Under the pieces are notes generated by a model. It made no database searches, was not told where the DNA came from, and saw only the letters and a program-made list of their open reading frames with translations. A program made the translations under genes and the position numbers. This document shows positions 25,432-34,436 of a stretch of 61,251 nucleotides of DNA, in pieces (the first letter of the stretch is position 1; the number at the start of each line of letters is the position of its first letter). Where the stretch lies: positions 1 through 61,251 of the forward strand of contig NZ_SJKA01000030.1 in assembly GCF_004331435.1 (NCBI RefSeq), written 5' to 3'. This stretch comes from Kribbella sindirgiensis. GTDB taxonomy: Bacteria > Actinomycetota > Actinomycetes > Propionibacteriales > Kribbellaceae.

Positions 25432-25927
25432 CCTCCGCACCGGCCACCGGGTCGCGGGACTTCAGCAGCTTCAGCAGGGAGGTGCCGATGCCGTAGGTGC
25501 GGAATTCGCCGTCCGGGACAATCTCCACGATGCGGCAGTTCGCCAACAGGTCAGCCGGGACGAGCCTGGCCAGCGCTGGTACCGGCGGGTCGACGCCCGG
25601 CGGGTGCACGACCGCCCAGCCGTGGAAGCTGATGGTGGCCGGCGGGATCGGGAACAGCAACGACAGCACCCCACCGCGCCGGACCGGTACGGTGACCGCG
25701 ATCTGGCCGATCGCAGGGATCTGCAACGCTTTCCAGCTCTTCGGCGCGACCGCGACGTACAGCCGGCCCGAACCGGCTGCGTAGCCGACTCCGCTCGATC
25801 GCGGCCGGCCGCCCGGCGTCACGTAGCTCATCACCGCGAACGACGCGCGGGCGAGCTGCCTCCAGACCTCGGCCCGGCTCGGCTCGCTCCGCACCCGCTT
25901 GGTTGCTCCGACTGTCGACGTCATCAT
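25373..25927 (-). CDS. Pyridoxamine 5'-phosphate oxidase-fold (flavin/F420-type) protein
   Basis: 184 residues resembling the split-barrel flavin-binding fold: SFAVMSYVTPGGRPRSSGVG near 30-49 matches the first strands. This relation is weaker than for the other two PNPOx-like proteins here. Function unknown, possibly an FMN- or F420-dependent reductase or a flavin/heme binder. ATG at 25927 (or 25924) is preceded by GAGGAG. The gene lies under the 3' end of the ABC ATPase frame in another phase, an abnormal overlap of about 370 bases. Its own 3' end overlaps the P-type ATPase. Confidence 0.65.
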   Translation of the reverse strand: MMTSTVGATKRVRSEPSRAEVWRQLARASFAVMSYVTPGGRPRSSGVGYAAGSGRLYVAVAPKSWKALQIPAIGQIAVTVPVRRGGVLSLLFPIPPATISFHGWAVVHPPGVDPPVPALARLVPADLLANCRIVEIVPDGEFRTYGIGTSLLKLLKSRDPVAGAEVTARQSVGRDVVRPLSGGR

Positions 25928-26534
25928 CTCTCCTCAACGGCACGATCCGGTCCGCGGACAGCCCAGCGCCGGACTCGGCCTGCGCGGTCACCAGGACGGC
26001 AGCACCTCGGTCGGCGGCTTCCCGCAGCAGGACGGGGAGCACGCGACGGGCCTCGTCGTCCAGCTCGGTCATCGGGTCGTCCAAGACGACCAGCTCGGGT
26101 TCGTGCATCAGCGCCTGGACGATGCCGAGCCGCCGGAGCTGGCCGCGGCACAGCTGCGCCATCGGACGATCGAGCTCCAGGCCGATCCGGTCAGCGAGCA
26201 GCTGGGCGTACGCCGTGGTGCAGCCTCGGACTGCCGCGCAGATGTCCAGCACGTCGCGCGAGGTCAGCGAGCCCATGGTCTCCAGATCCTTCACCAGGTA
26301 GCCGATCCGCCCCTTCAGGTCGGCCATGACAGGAGCCGCGCCCAGGACGTGGACCGAGCCGGCGGCTGTCAGCTCGCCGACGACCACGCGGCTGACAGTG
26401 CTCTTCCCGGACCCGTTCGGGCCGGTCAGCACGACCACCTCGCCGTACCGCACCACCAGATCCGTGAACCGCGCGCCGTACGCCGACGCACCGGTCAATC
26501 GCACCGCCTCGTCCAAGCGCCCCATCGTGCTCAT
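25551..26534 (-). CDS. Degenerate ABC ATPase, frame runs on into the next gene
   Basis: The first ~200 residues form an ABC ATPase: Walker A GPNGSGKST (38-46), signature changed to LCRGQ (128-132), Walker B LVVLDDP (148-154) with Asp instead of the catalytic Glu, and Gln where the switch His is expected. After DRIVPL (residue 200, about base 25935) the frame continues for 127 Arg-rich residues that are out-of-frame copies of the gene below. A TGA sits one base out of phase at this point, just before the next gene's ribosome-binding site. A one-base indel is therefore likely. No permease adjoins it. ATG 26534, AGGAGG upstream. Confidence 0.6.
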   Translation of the reverse strand: MSTMGRLDEAVRLTGASAYGARFTDLVVRYGEVVVLTGPNGSGKSTVSRVVVGELTAAGSVHVLGAAPVMADLKGRIGYLVKDLETMGSLTSRDVLDICAAVRGCTTAYAQLLADRIGLELDRPMAQLCRGQLRRLGIVQALMHEPELVVLDDPMTELDDEARRVLPVLLREAADRGAAVLVTAQAESGAGLSADRIVPLRRDDDVDSRSNQAGAERAEPGRGLEAARPRVVRGDELRDAGRPAAIERSRLRSRFGPAVRRGRAEELESVADPCDRPDRGHRTGPARWGAVVAVPDPAGHHQLPRLGGRAPAGRRPAGTSAGQARPG

Positions 26535-26690
26535 CACAGCCTCCTGTCGATTGGTTCGAGTCTCCGTCTCCCGCTGTGACTCGCACCACAGACGTCCGGC
26601 CCGACCCCGGCCGACAGAAGTCCCCGGACAAGCACGCCGCAGTGCGGCTGAACTCCCGACCGCTCACGGACCGTAGGACCTGCTCGATCC

Positions 26691-26705
26691 GGGCCGGTCG
26701 GCCCT
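26691..26705. promoter_or_regulatory. DevR/DosR-like box
   Basis: GGGCCGGTCGGCCCT, 12 of 15 matches and a near-perfect palindrome. It lies 35 bases before the membrane-anchored gene at 26740 and 156 bases before the divergent ABC gene. Confidence 0.5.
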
Positions 26706-26739
26706 GAAGACAGTCACGTACCAGAGCGACGCTGAGGGT

Positions 26740-27633
26740 ATGGGCACCTCACTTCCGGGCCCGGACAGGCCGGACCGGCATCGTCGCAGGCACATCGCGC
26801 TCGTGGTCGTGTCGGTCGTTGTCACGGTCGCACTCGCGGTCACCGCGACCGCGATCATCACGAAACGCCAGGACACGGCAGGCGGTCCTGCGAGTCCCGT
26901 CGTACCGACCGAAACTGTCACCAGCACGGTGACGCCCAAGCCGACCACCACGCGTCCGAGTAGCGCCCCGCCGAGCACCCGAACTCCGACCACTCGAGAG
27001 CCGAGTGCCGTTGACGCGCTCGCACCGTTCTTCGCCGCCGCCAGGACGCTCGACGGCCGGCTCCGCAGCGCGGCATCCGCCATCAACTCCAGCGGCCCAC
27101 CCTGGCCCGCCGTCACGTCCAGGACAGCTCGGCTCGTGACCGCCGCGGACCTGCGACCGGTCGCCCGCACGATTCCGTCCGGGCTGCCGGCAGACCTCCG
27201 GACCGCGGCGATCCTGATCTACAGCGACCTCGCCTCGCGTCGGTACGCCCTGCAATCCTTCGCCTTCGCCGGGCCGCTCCAGCCCCGGACGACTGCCGAC
27301 CTGCTGCGTGAACTCGGCAACGGCCACGCCGCCGCGAACCGCTTCCAGCGGGACCTCGCGGCCACCAAGTCCCTGGCAAGCGAAACGCCACCGATCAGCG
27401 TGGTGCCGAGGAGCTCCCGCCAGACGGCCGAGACGCTGCTGCTGGTCCAGTACGTCAACGGTCTCAACGGCGGTTGCGACAGCCGCGGCGGTGCCGTCGT
27501 CACCACACTGCCGCCGATCGTCTGGCACCACGAGGAAGCCGAACCGCACCGCGACGGAACCATCGGCGGTGTCTTGTTCACCGCCGACCTCGACTCGCAC
27601 GACGAGTGGCACGTGGAACTGTCCGCCTGCTGA
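26740..27633 (+). CDS. Membrane-anchored protein with Thr/Pro/Ser-rich linker, unknown
   Basis: 297 residues: basic N-terminus (HRRRH near 15), one membrane segment at about 19-40, a Thr/Pro/Ser-rich linker (about 52-86), then a helical extracytoplasmic domain with no recognised motif. The plan is the same as in the protein at 278, although the domains differ. The C-terminal part has two cysteines (GGCDSRGG and the last residue) that could form a disulfide. It begins just after a DevR-like box and ends 16 bases before a flavodoxin gene. Confidence 0.65.
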   Translation: MGTSLPGPDRPDRHRRRHIALVVVSVVVTVALAVTATAIITKRQDTAGGPASPVVPTETVTSTVTPKPTTTRPSSAPPSTRTPTTREPSAVDALAPFFAAARTLDGRLRSAASAINSSGPPWPAVTSRTARLVTAADLRPVARTIPSGLPADLRTAAILIYSDLASRRYALQSFAFAGPLQPRTTADLLRELGNGHAAANRFQRDLAATKSLASETPPISVVPRSSRQTAETLLLVQYVNGLNGGCDSRGGAVVTTLPPIVWHHEEAEPHRDGTIGGVLFTADLDSHDEWHVELSAC

Positions 27634-27649
27634 ACCCTAGGAGTGTCTG

Positions 27650-28147
27650 ATGTCCAAGAAGGTACTTGTCACCTACGCAACGAAGATGGGCGCGACCGCC
27701 GGCATCGCGGCCGCCGTCGGGTCCGAACTCCGAGCTGCCGGACTACAGGTCGACGTCCAGGAGCTGGGCGCGGTCCAGGCCGTGACGCCGTACGGTGCCG
27801 TCGTCCTGGGCAGCGCGATCTACGAGGGTCAGTGGCGCCCCGAGGCGGTCCGCTTCCTCCGGCGGCACGAACGCCAACTCCGCAACCGGCCCGTCTGGCT
27901 CTTCCACTCGGGCCCGATCGGCCCGAGCCGGCACCAGGAGCAGCCCGTCCCACCCGACGTCGCCCGCCTCGCTCGCCTCATCCAGGCACCTCCGGTCAAG
28001 ACCCTCGCCGGTGAACTCCAAGCAGACGCCGTGACACACCACCGAGACCTCGAACGCCTGGTCGGCGACTCCCGCGACTGGCAGGAGATCCGCGCCTGGG
28101 CCCACCAGATCGCCACAACACTCGAACCCACCCGGCAACCCACCTGA
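27650..28147 (+). CDS. Flavodoxin-domain protein (HemG-like)
   Basis: 165 residues with the flavodoxin fold. The FMN phosphate loop is TYATKMGATAGIAAAVG (9-25), and VVLGSAIYEGQWRPEAVRFL near 50-69 is typical of HemG-type, menaquinone-linked flavodoxins. HemG oxidises protoporphyrinogen, but the family in actinobacteria is broad. It may be an electron carrier for anaerobic metabolism. Close to the flavodoxin at 47854, which begins with the same MSKKVLV sequence. Follows the membrane-anchored gene after 16 bases. Confidence 0.85.
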   Translation: MSKKVLVTYATKMGATAGIAAAVGSELRAAGLQVDVQELGAVQAVTPYGAVVLGSAIYEGQWRPEAVRFLRRHERQLRNRPVWLFHSGPIGPSRHQEQPVPPDVARLARLIQAPPVKTLAGELQADAVTHHRDLERLVGDSRDWQEIRAWAHQIATTLEPTRQPT

Positions 28148-28203
28148 CGACAGCTGTCACACGCCGAAGAGCTCCTCGTCCGGGCGTGGCCAACGGTTGC
28201 CGG

Positions 28204-28965
28204 TCAGGTCCGCTGGGTACCGATCTCGCGCAGTGTGGCGGCGAGCAGCCGATGGACGTGCCGGTCCGTACCCATCCCGTTGTGCGTGCCGCCGACCTCG
28301 ATGTGCTCGGCGGCAGGGTCGAGGCACGAGCGCCAGTCGACGACCGCGTCCTGCCGTGAGTACATCGACACGAACGGCAGACCGGCAGGCCAGGGCGACT
28401 CGAGCAAGGCGCTGGTCCGTTCCGCGCAGCCACCGGTGAGGCAGTCCGCGGTCAGCAACCACGGCCAGGCGCAGACGTTCAGACGAGCCATCAGCGTGAC
28501 CTGACTGACCAGCGCCTGCGTGGTCGCGAGCTGGTGCAGCAGCGGCGACGCCAACGTGACCACGCCGGCCAGCAGATCCGGTCGCCGGACCGCCAGCATC
28601 CGGCACAACGTGCCGCCCCGGCTCTGCCCGACCAGCGCCACCGGGCGGCCCGCATCGTCGACGGCCTGCTGAAGGCGGCGTTCGAGCAGCTCGAGATGCA
28701 TCTCGGTACACCCCGAGTTCAGCGGCATCCCGCTCGTGAAGGTCGCATGCCCGGAGCGGCGAAGGTGTCGCGCCAGCGGGATCATCGACCAGTCGCCGGT
28801 CAAGAACCCGGGAACGGTGAGTACCGGAACCGGCGCCGACCGGCGGGCATCCACGGCCGGAACCCGCGGGCCCACGGCTTGGACATACCCCAGCCAGCCA
28901 AGCATCTCTCGCCGGCGCAGCGCGGCCGGCGGGTTGAACGGCTCCCAGCTTCCTACAGTGGCCAT
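28204..28965 (-). CDS. Alpha/beta hydrolase (esterase/lipase-like)
   Basis: 253 residues of the alpha/beta hydrolase fold. The oxyanion strand is VLTVPGFLTGDW (49-60) and the nucleophile elbow GQSRGG has Ser 115. Candidate acid and base are the Asp in SRQDAVVDW and the His in VGGTHNGMG near the end. No signal peptide. An esterase acting on lipid or another hydrophobic ester is likely; the substrate is unknown. ATG at 28965 has AGGAG about ten bases upstream; a GTG nine bases earlier is possible. It stands alone between the flavodoxin and the ABC exporter. Confidence 0.75.
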   Translation of the reverse strand: MATVGSWEPFNPPAALRRREMLGWLGYVQAVGPRVPAVDARRSAPVPVLTVPGFLTGDWSMIPLARHLRRSGHATFTSGMPLNSGCTEMHLELLERRLQQAVDDAGRPVALVGQSRGGTLCRMLAVRRPDLLAGVVTLASPLLHQLATTQALVSQVTLMARLNVCAWPWLLTADCLTGGCAERTSALLESPWPAGLPFVSMYSRQDAVVDWRSCLDPAAEHIEVGGTHNGMGTDRHVHRLLAATLREIGTQRT

Positions 28966-29016
28966 AGCTCCCACACTCCTCTTCGCAGTGTAGGCACTCC
29001 TGGCCCCGATGGGCTG

Positions 29017-30180
29017 TCAGCTGGTGAGTCTGCGTTGGTGGACGATCGAGGCGAGGCCGAGCATCGCCGTCGCGAAGGCCGCGAGTACGGCGAGGTCGGT
29101 GGCGATGTCGGCGAGGCCGCCGTCCCGTGACAGGACGGTGATCCAGGCGTCGATCGCCCAGGCATGCGGGGTGGCGTGCCCGAGCGTCTGGACCGCGTCC
29201 GGGACGATCTCCAGCGGCCACATGCAGCCGCCGAGCATCGCGAACGCGATGCCGATCACCGGGCCGATCGCGGACGCCTGGTCCGGTGTCTTGAACAGCG
29301 CTCCGCTGAGCATGCCGGCGCCCGTACCGACCAGCGCCCAGGTGCCGATCAGCGCGACGGCCGCGAGCGAGTTGCCCCAGCTGACACCGAACAACAACGC
29401 ACCGACACCGACGATCAGGATCGACTGCAGCACCGCGAAGGTCAGATAGCACAGCGTCTCCCCCAGCACCAGACTGCGCACGCGGATCGGCGCGGCCTGG
29501 GCCCGGGAGTAGATGCCCAGCTGCCGGGTCTGGATGATCGAGGCGCCGCCGGCCAGCGCGTTGATGAAGACGAACAGCACGAGCATCGTCGGCGCGCTGT
29601 AGCTGAAGCCGAGCGGCAGGTAGTCACTCCCGGTGGCGACGTTCTCGGTGCTGATCCCGATCCGTGGCGTCACCCGTTGCACCGCGGTTGCCCTAGGCAA
29701 CTGCTCGGCCGTGGTCGTCCCCGTCGTCCGGGCCGCGAACGCCGCCGCCTGGACTCGTTCCGCATGCCGGGCCACCGCGGCCGCGACAGCAGAACGTACG
29801 GCGCTCTGCGTCGACTCCGCGCCACCCGCGAGCACCGGGATCCGCACGTCCTGACCACCGAGCAGGTCCGCGTCCAAGCCTGCTGGAACCAGTACGACCG
29901 CGTCGATCTCTCCGCGGCGCAACGCCGTACGAGCCGTCGACTCGTCGGCCAGGGTGTGCAGCGGCCCGACCGACTTCAGCTCGTCGACCAGGCTGGTCGC
30001 CAGCGGCGGACCCGAGATCTGGCTCGCCAGCACCCCGATCCGGAAGCCACCCGGATTCTGGACGACGGTGCCGATGACGGTGATGATGACGACGGGCAGC
30101 ACCACGATGAAGAACAGCGCGGTCCGGTCCCGCAGTATCCGGCGCAACGAGACACCCGCAACAGCCAGCGCGGCTCTCAT
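29017..30180 (-). CDS. ABC-2 type exporter permease (second subunit)
   Basis: 387 residues: one N-terminal membrane helix, a large extracytoplasmic loop (about 45-200), then five membrane helices, the ABC2_membrane_3 layout. The loop holds repeated alanine-rich helices. It pairs with the permease at 30177 (four-base overlap) and the ATPase at 31343 to make a heterodimeric drug- or lipid-export system like DrrAB/YhfI types. Substrate cannot be read from the sequence. Confidence 0.88.
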   Translation of the reverse strand: MRAALAVAGVSLRRILRDRTALFFIVVLPVVIITVIGTVVQNPGGFRIGVLASQISGPPLATSLVDELKSVGPLHTLADESTARTALRRGEIDAVVLVPAGLDADLLGGQDVRIPVLAGGAESTQSAVRSAVAAAVARHAERVQAAAFAARTTGTTTAEQLPRATAVQRVTPRIGISTENVATGSDYLPLGFSYSAPTMLVLFVFINALAGGASIIQTRQLGIYSRAQAAPIRVRSLVLGETLCYLTFAVLQSILIVGVGALLFGVSWGNSLAAVALIGTWALVGTGAGMLSGALFKTPDQASAIGPVIGIAFAMLGGCMWPLEIVPDAVQTLGHATPHAWAIDAWITVLSRDGGLADIATDLAVLAAFATAMLGLASIVHQRRLTS

Positions 30181-31340
30181 GCCGGCCTCCTTTGTCCGAC
30201 GACCGCGGCGATCGTCCCCAGCAGCGCCGCCATACCGAGAATGACCAGCACCGGGACGATCGCGCTGGTCGCGCCGGCCCCGGTCGCGAGGTCGGTGAAC
30301 CCGCGCAACGCCCACCCGTTCGGCGTCAGCAAGGCGAGCCGCCGCAGCATCTCCGGCGCCTGGCTGAGCAGCACGAAGTTGCCGCCGAGCAGGAGCAGCA
30401 CGAACGTGACGATCGTCGCCAGCCCGTCGGCCTGGCGTTCCGTCCGCGCGATCGCGACGACCAGTGCCGTCAACGCCACCAGGACCGCCGAGAACGCGAG
30501 GATCAGTGCGAGGGCCGCGGCCGGCGGCCCCCACTCGGCATCGAACGCCAACGACGAAACGATCGCCAGCGTGCCCAGACTGACGACGCTGTAGACGAAC
30601 GCGGCGAGCGATTTGCCGAGCAGTACGACGCCACGCGTCACCGGCGCCGCACCGATCCGCTCCAGCGTCCCGGTGCGTTGCTCGGTGAAGTAGTCCCGCG
30701 CGGTGAAGCCGATCGCGAAGAGCACGAACATGATCCCCATCGCGGGTGCGTAGTAGCTCGCGGTCCGCAACTGGCGATACCCGGTCGGCTGGGCCTGCAC
30801 CGATTCGGGCAGCTGCAGGTTCGCCACGGCAGCGGCGAGCTCCGCGGCACGACTTTCCGGGAACCCAGCGGCCAGCGCGGTGGTCACGGACAGCCGGTCC
30901 GCGTTGAGCTGGGCGACGTACGCGTCGGCGACGGCACGTGCCACCTGTGCCTGCAGCGGCTCGTCCGGATTACCCAGCACCCGGAGGCCGATTGGCTTGT
31001 CACCGACCGCCGCCGCGCTGAAGCCCGCCGGAATGATCAGCCCGGCGCCGGCGTCGCCGGCGTCCACCATCCTGCGCGCCTCGGCGTCGTCGGCGGCGTC
31101 CCGGACTGTCAGTACGTCGGACAGCTCCGGACCGGTCAGCGCCCCGCGCAGCGCGACGGCGATCTGACCCCGGTCGTTGTCCACCAAGGCGATATCGGCG
31201 TGGAAGGACTCCACACCGGAGAACGCGAAACTCATCAGAGCCGCGACCGCCACGGGCGCGACGAACCCCAAGACCAGTGCCGACCGGTCCCGGAAGCGCT
31301 GGCGCAGATCCTTGGCCGCGATCACGAATGCCGCGAACAT
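30177..31340 (-). CDS. ABC-2 type exporter permease (first subunit)
   Basis: 387 residues with the same layout as its neighbour: a first helix (GFVAPVAVAALMSFAF), a long outer loop, then a C-terminal bundle of five helices. The two permeases have equal length but differ in sequence, so they probably form a heterodimer. ATG at 31340 has GGGAG at the right spacing; a GTG at 31346 overlaps the ATPase stop and is a possible alternative. Confidence 0.88.
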   Translation of the reverse strand: MFAAFVIAAKDLRQRFRDRSALVLGFVAPVAVAALMSFAFSGVESFHADIALVDNDRGQIAVALRGALTGPELSDVLTVRDAADDAEARRMVDAGDAGAGLIIPAGFSAAAVGDKPIGLRVLGNPDEPLQAQVARAVADAYVAQLNADRLSVTTALAAGFPESRAAELAAAVANLQLPESVQAQPTGYRQLRTASYYAPAMGIMFVLFAIGFTARDYFTEQRTGTLERIGAAPVTRGVVLLGKSLAAFVYSVVSLGTLAIVSSLAFDAEWGPPAAALALILAFSAVLVALTALVVAIARTERQADGLATIVTFVLLLLGGNFVLLSQAPEMLRRLALLTPNGWALRGFTDLATGAGATSAIVPVLVILGMAALLGTIAAVVGQRRPA

Positions 31341-31342
31341 GC

Positions 31343-32293
31343 TCACTCCCGCAACGCCGTACCGGTCAGATGCAGGAAGACCGCCTCGAGATCGGGCTCG
31401 TCCACCTCCACCGACCGCAGCGACAGTCCGGACCGCTCAGCGGCCTCCAGTACGCCGGGCAGCAACCGCCGGCCGTCCGCAGCCAGCAACTGCACCTCTC
31501 CGTCCTTCACATCCGCGCGGTCGACGCCCGCCAGGTCCCGGCAACGATCCGCCAGCACTCCCAGGTCACCGGCGGCGGACAACGTAATGCGGTCCCGTTC
31601 ACCGAGCTTGGCGACCAGCTCCCGACGGGTGCCCTCGGCAACCAGCTTGCCGTGGTCGATGATGCCGACCCGGTCACACAGCCGCTCCGCTTCCTCCATG
31701 TAGTGCGTCGTGTAGAGGACGGCCATCCCCGTCGCGCCGAACGACCGCACGCTCTCCATCACGGCGTGCCGGCTCTGCGGATCGACTCCGACGGTCGGCT
31801 CGTCGAGGACCAGCAGGGTCGGCTCGTGCAGCAGCCCGGCGCCGATGTTCAGGCGCCGCTTCATCCCGCCCGAGAACGACTCCACCCGGTCGGTGGCCCG
31901 GTCCGACAGCCCGATCAGCTCGAGCACCTCGCCGACGCGCCGGTTCAGCGGCGTACCGCGCAGTCCGTAGAGCCGACCGAAGAACCGCAGGTTCTCCCGT
32001 GCCGTCAGGTCCGGGTACAGCGCGATCTCCTGGGGAACGTACCCGATGCGGCGCTTCGCCGCGGTCGACGTCGTACCCACCGGCGTACCCGCGATCCGGA
32101 CCTCGCCGGCGTCCGCGCGCAGCAGGCCACAGACCAGGCGGATCGTCGTCGTCTTCCCGGCACCGTTCGGCCCGAGCAGACCGTAGGTCTCCCCCGGCGC
32201 GACCTCGAAACTGACGTCGTCGACAGCAACCCGCTCCCCGAACCGCTTCCCGAGACGGGACGCCGCCAGCACAGGAACAGTGCTCTCGGCCAT
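31343..32293 (-). CDS. ABC exporter ATP-binding protein (DrrA-like)
   Basis: 316 residues. Walker A is GPNGAGKTTT near 42-51, signature SGGMKRRL near 141, Walker B LVLDEPTVGVDP near 163, and the switch histidine lies in LYTTHYMEEAERLCD. The C-terminal ~90 residues match the DUF4162 regulatory tail of DrrA-type exporters. It energises the two downstream permeases. Start at 32293 has GGGAGG upstream. First gene of a three-gene minus-strand operon whose promoter region contains only a weak DevR-like box. Confidence 0.93.
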   Translation of the reverse strand: MAESTVPVLAASRLGKRFGERVAVDDVSFEVAPGETYGLLGPNGAGKTTTIRLVCGLLRADAGEVRIAGTPVGTTSTAAKRRIGYVPQEIALYPDLTARENLRFFGRLYGLRGTPLNRRVGEVLELIGLSDRATDRVESFSGGMKRRLNIGAGLLHEPTLLVLDEPTVGVDPQSRHAVMESVRSFGATGMAVLYTTHYMEEAERLCDRVGIIDHGKLVAEGTRRELVAKLGERDRITLSAAGDLGVLADRCRDLAGVDRADVKDGEVQLLAADGRRLLPGVLEAAERSGLSLRSVEVDEPDLEAVFLHLTGTALRE

Positions 32294-32370
32294 CTGCGCA
32301 GCCTCCCTTCACGCTCCATACTCCGGACGTGCACCGCACGATCGCCAGGGTCGTCCAGTCCCGTCTCGAC

Positions 32371-32385
32371 AGGCACTTCAGCCCT
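32371..32385. promoter_or_regulatory. Weak DevR-like box
   Basis: AGGCACTTCAGCCCT, 11 of 15 matches, 78 bases before the ABC exporter operon. Doubtful. Confidence 0.25.
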
Positions 32386-32410
32386 GGCCGAGGCTGCGGA
32401 CCTGGCCGGC

Positions 32411-33496
32411 TCACCTGACCTGGACGGGCATCGTGGTCAGGGCGCATTCGATCCAGGTCGTGCCAGGGGTGAGCAGCAGCGGCTTGCCGTCGGCCGTGGT
32501 GAACTCGAACGGTTCGTTCACGGCGCCCTTGCTCCACCGGCCGCTGACCACCTTGCCGCCGGTGAAGAGCTTCAGCGTCCCGGAGGCGTCGAAGACGTCG
32601 AGAATCGTCATCGTGGGCTTGGCCTTCGGGAAGCTGGTGTCCCGCTGGGCGGTGAGTACGACGATGTTGTCGGCGGCCACCTGACCGTTGCCCTCGATCA
32701 GGTGCGGTGACCACTTCTCGGCGCGAACCCATCGGTGCGACGCCGCGTCGTAGGTCCAGGTCGCCGTCGCGGATCCGCCGTACGCGATGGTGACCGAGGC
32801 CGCCCGAGTACCGGACCGCTGGGCGGTCGACTGGTTCAGGCCGGCCGCGTAGCTGAAGTACGGCGACGGTGGGGCCTTGCGATCGCTCAGCCGCAGGAGT
32901 TCGCCGGGGCGCGCGAACACGTGGTTCGGCGCGCGCCTGGTGTCGTCGAGACGGTAGGTCCCGGACGGCACCCGCAGGCTGCCCAGATTGTCGAGGTCGG
33001 CGACCCGGTCGACGTACTCCAGGACCCAGCGATCGGCCATCGTGTCGGCGATGATGCCCTTGGTGGGTCCGATCAGCGCCGCGTCCATCGGCCGCAGCGA
33101 ACGCACCGGACCGACCTGAGCCGGCAGCTTGGAGTGGAAGATCGCCGCGAGCCGCGTGGTGCCACCGGTGATCGGCTCGACGAACACGATGTCGGCGTCA
33201 CCCAGCCCGCGCTGCGGATGCGCGTCGGGGGTGTTCGAGATCTTGACGGTGACGGCCGGCCGCTTGAGCGCGTCCTTGGCCGGCACGCCGGTCAGGGGCG
33301 CGCGGCCGGCCATGTCCACCGGACCTTCGCCGGCCGGCGCAGTGGGTGTTCCGGCCGGCGGCACCGGTTCGTCGTCACCCCTCCAGAGGGAGAACCCGAC
33401 GCCGGCGGCGACCAGTGCCACCACCACGACGGCGGCCGGTACCAGTCGCGCCCGACGGCCCGACAGCCACTGCAGCGCACGACGAATACGGTTCAT
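32411..33496 (-). CDS. DUF3048 (YerB-like) membrane-anchored protein
   Basis: 361 residues: a basic N-terminus, one membrane segment at about 17-36, a Pro-rich linker, then the DUF3048 domain in two parts (about 60-200 and 215-355). Typical patterns are AVTVKISNTPDAHPQRGLGD, VFVEPITGGTTRLAAIFHS and VGPVRSLRPMD. The domain lies outside the membrane; its function is unknown in this family, although peptidoglycan-related roles have been proposed for relatives. Start at 33496 has a weak ribosome-binding site. A DevR-like box lies about 108 bases upstream. Confidence 0.85.
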   Translation of the reverse strand: MNRIRRALQWLSGRRARLVPAAVVVVALVAAGVGFSLWRGDDEPVPPAGTPTAPAGEGPVDMAGRAPLTGVPAKDALKRPAVTVKISNTPDAHPQRGLGDADIVFVEPITGGTTRLAAIFHSKLPAQVGPVRSLRPMDAALIGPTKGIIADTMADRWVLEYVDRVADLDNLGSLRVPSGTYRLDDTRRAPNHVFARPGELLRLSDRKAPPSPYFSYAAGLNQSTAQRSGTRAASVTIAYGGSATATWTYDAASHRWVRAEKWSPHLIEGNGQVAADNIVVLTAQRDTSFPKAKPTMTILDVFDASGTLKLFTGGKVVSGRWSKGAVNEPFEFTTADGKPLLLTPGTTWIECALTTMPVQVR

Positions 33497-33603
33497 ACGT
33501 CGAGCTTCGCGGTCGGTCGTTCGCCCGGCCAGCGACCAAAGCCCCGTCGTCGCCGTCCAACAGACCTGCGCGAGTCGTCCAGGACCCATGCCCCGCCGGA
33601 CTC

Positions 33604-33618
33604 GGGACTTTCGACCCG
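33604..33618. promoter_or_regulatory. DevR/DosR-like box
   Basis: GGGACTTTCGACCCG, 12 of 15 matches, between the end of the CBS-BON gene and the DUF3048 gene. Confidence 0.5.
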
Positions 33619-33683
33619 GTGCCCGGAGCGCCGTCCTCACCTGTGAGCGCTACCAGCACCGGAAGACCCGGATTCACAGGGCC

Positions 33684-34385
33684 TCACGGACGGCGCCGGA
33701 CCTCCGGCGAAGGCTGGATGGCGGGGGCCGACATCGTGTCGTCGTACATCCACGTGAGTCGGTTGTCGACGCCGACCACGCCGTCCACCTCGGCCGTCAG
33801 CTTCTCGGCGAGTTCGGCGGTGCTGTGCCGGTCGACCTCGCCGGACAGCGTCACGACGCCGTCCTGGACGGCGAGCTCGATGCCGAACGGGTCGTCCCAC
33901 AGGGCGTGGACGACGACCTCTCGCCGGACTCGCTGCAGGAGGCGGTCGTCGGGCTCGAGGAACGCCTTCAGCAGGTCGGACCGGGTCACGATGCCGGTCA
34001 GCACCTCGCCGTCGGTCACCACCAGCCTGGTGATGCCGCGGGCCGCCATCAGTCTGGCCGCTTCGGGGATCGTCGCGGTCTGGTCGATCGTCACCGCGGG
34101 ACGCGACATCAGCTCGCCGACCCGCAGGCCCGCGGCCCTCGAACGGGCCTGGTGCTGCCGCCAGCGCAGCGCCCACGGGAGCCGGCGTGCGCCCTGGAAC
34201 TCCTCCTTGCGGATCAGGTCCGTCTCGGACACCACCCCGCCGACGCCGCCGTACGCGTTGATCACCGGCACGGCGGTGATGTGGTGCGCGGCCAGCAACG
34301 CCACGACTTCTTTGTACGGCGTGTCCTCCGTGACCGTGATCACGTCACGCGTCATCACATCGGACACCTTCAGCGGATGCCTCAT
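33684..34385 (-). CDS. CBS-pair protein with C-terminal BON domain
   Basis: 233 residues. CBS 1 (about 8-60) and CBS 2 (about 92-147) flank a basic linker; a BON domain (about 158-222; LSGEVDRHSTAELAEKLTAEV) follows. CBS pairs sense adenosine nucleotides such as AMP or ATP; BON domains often contact membranes or phospholipid. CBS proteins of similar kind (hypoxic response proteins) are DosR-regulated in mycobacteria. ATG at 34385 has GGAGGAG close upstream; the frame extends to 34415 without a better site. A paralogue of similar plan is at 59540. Confidence 0.88.
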   Translation of the reverse strand: MRHPLKVSDVMTRDVITVTEDTPYKEVVALLAAHHITAVPVINAYGGVGGVVSETDLIRKEEFQGARRLPWALRWRQHQARSRAAGLRVGELMSRPAVTIDQTATIPEAARLMAARGITRLVVTDGEVLTGIVTRSDLLKAFLEPDDRLLQRVRREVVVHALWDDPFGIELAVQDGVVTLSGEVDRHSTAELAEKLTAEVDGVVGVDNRLTWMYDDTMSAPAIQPSPEVRRRP

Positions 34386-34436
34386 GACTCCTCCAGCACA
34401 GTCGGTTGTCATCACAACCGAACGCCACCGGCGCCG

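Noticed and set aside
26667..26681. CGGACCGTAGGACCT as a second box beside 26691
   Set aside because: It is a direct repeat of GGACC, not a palindrome.
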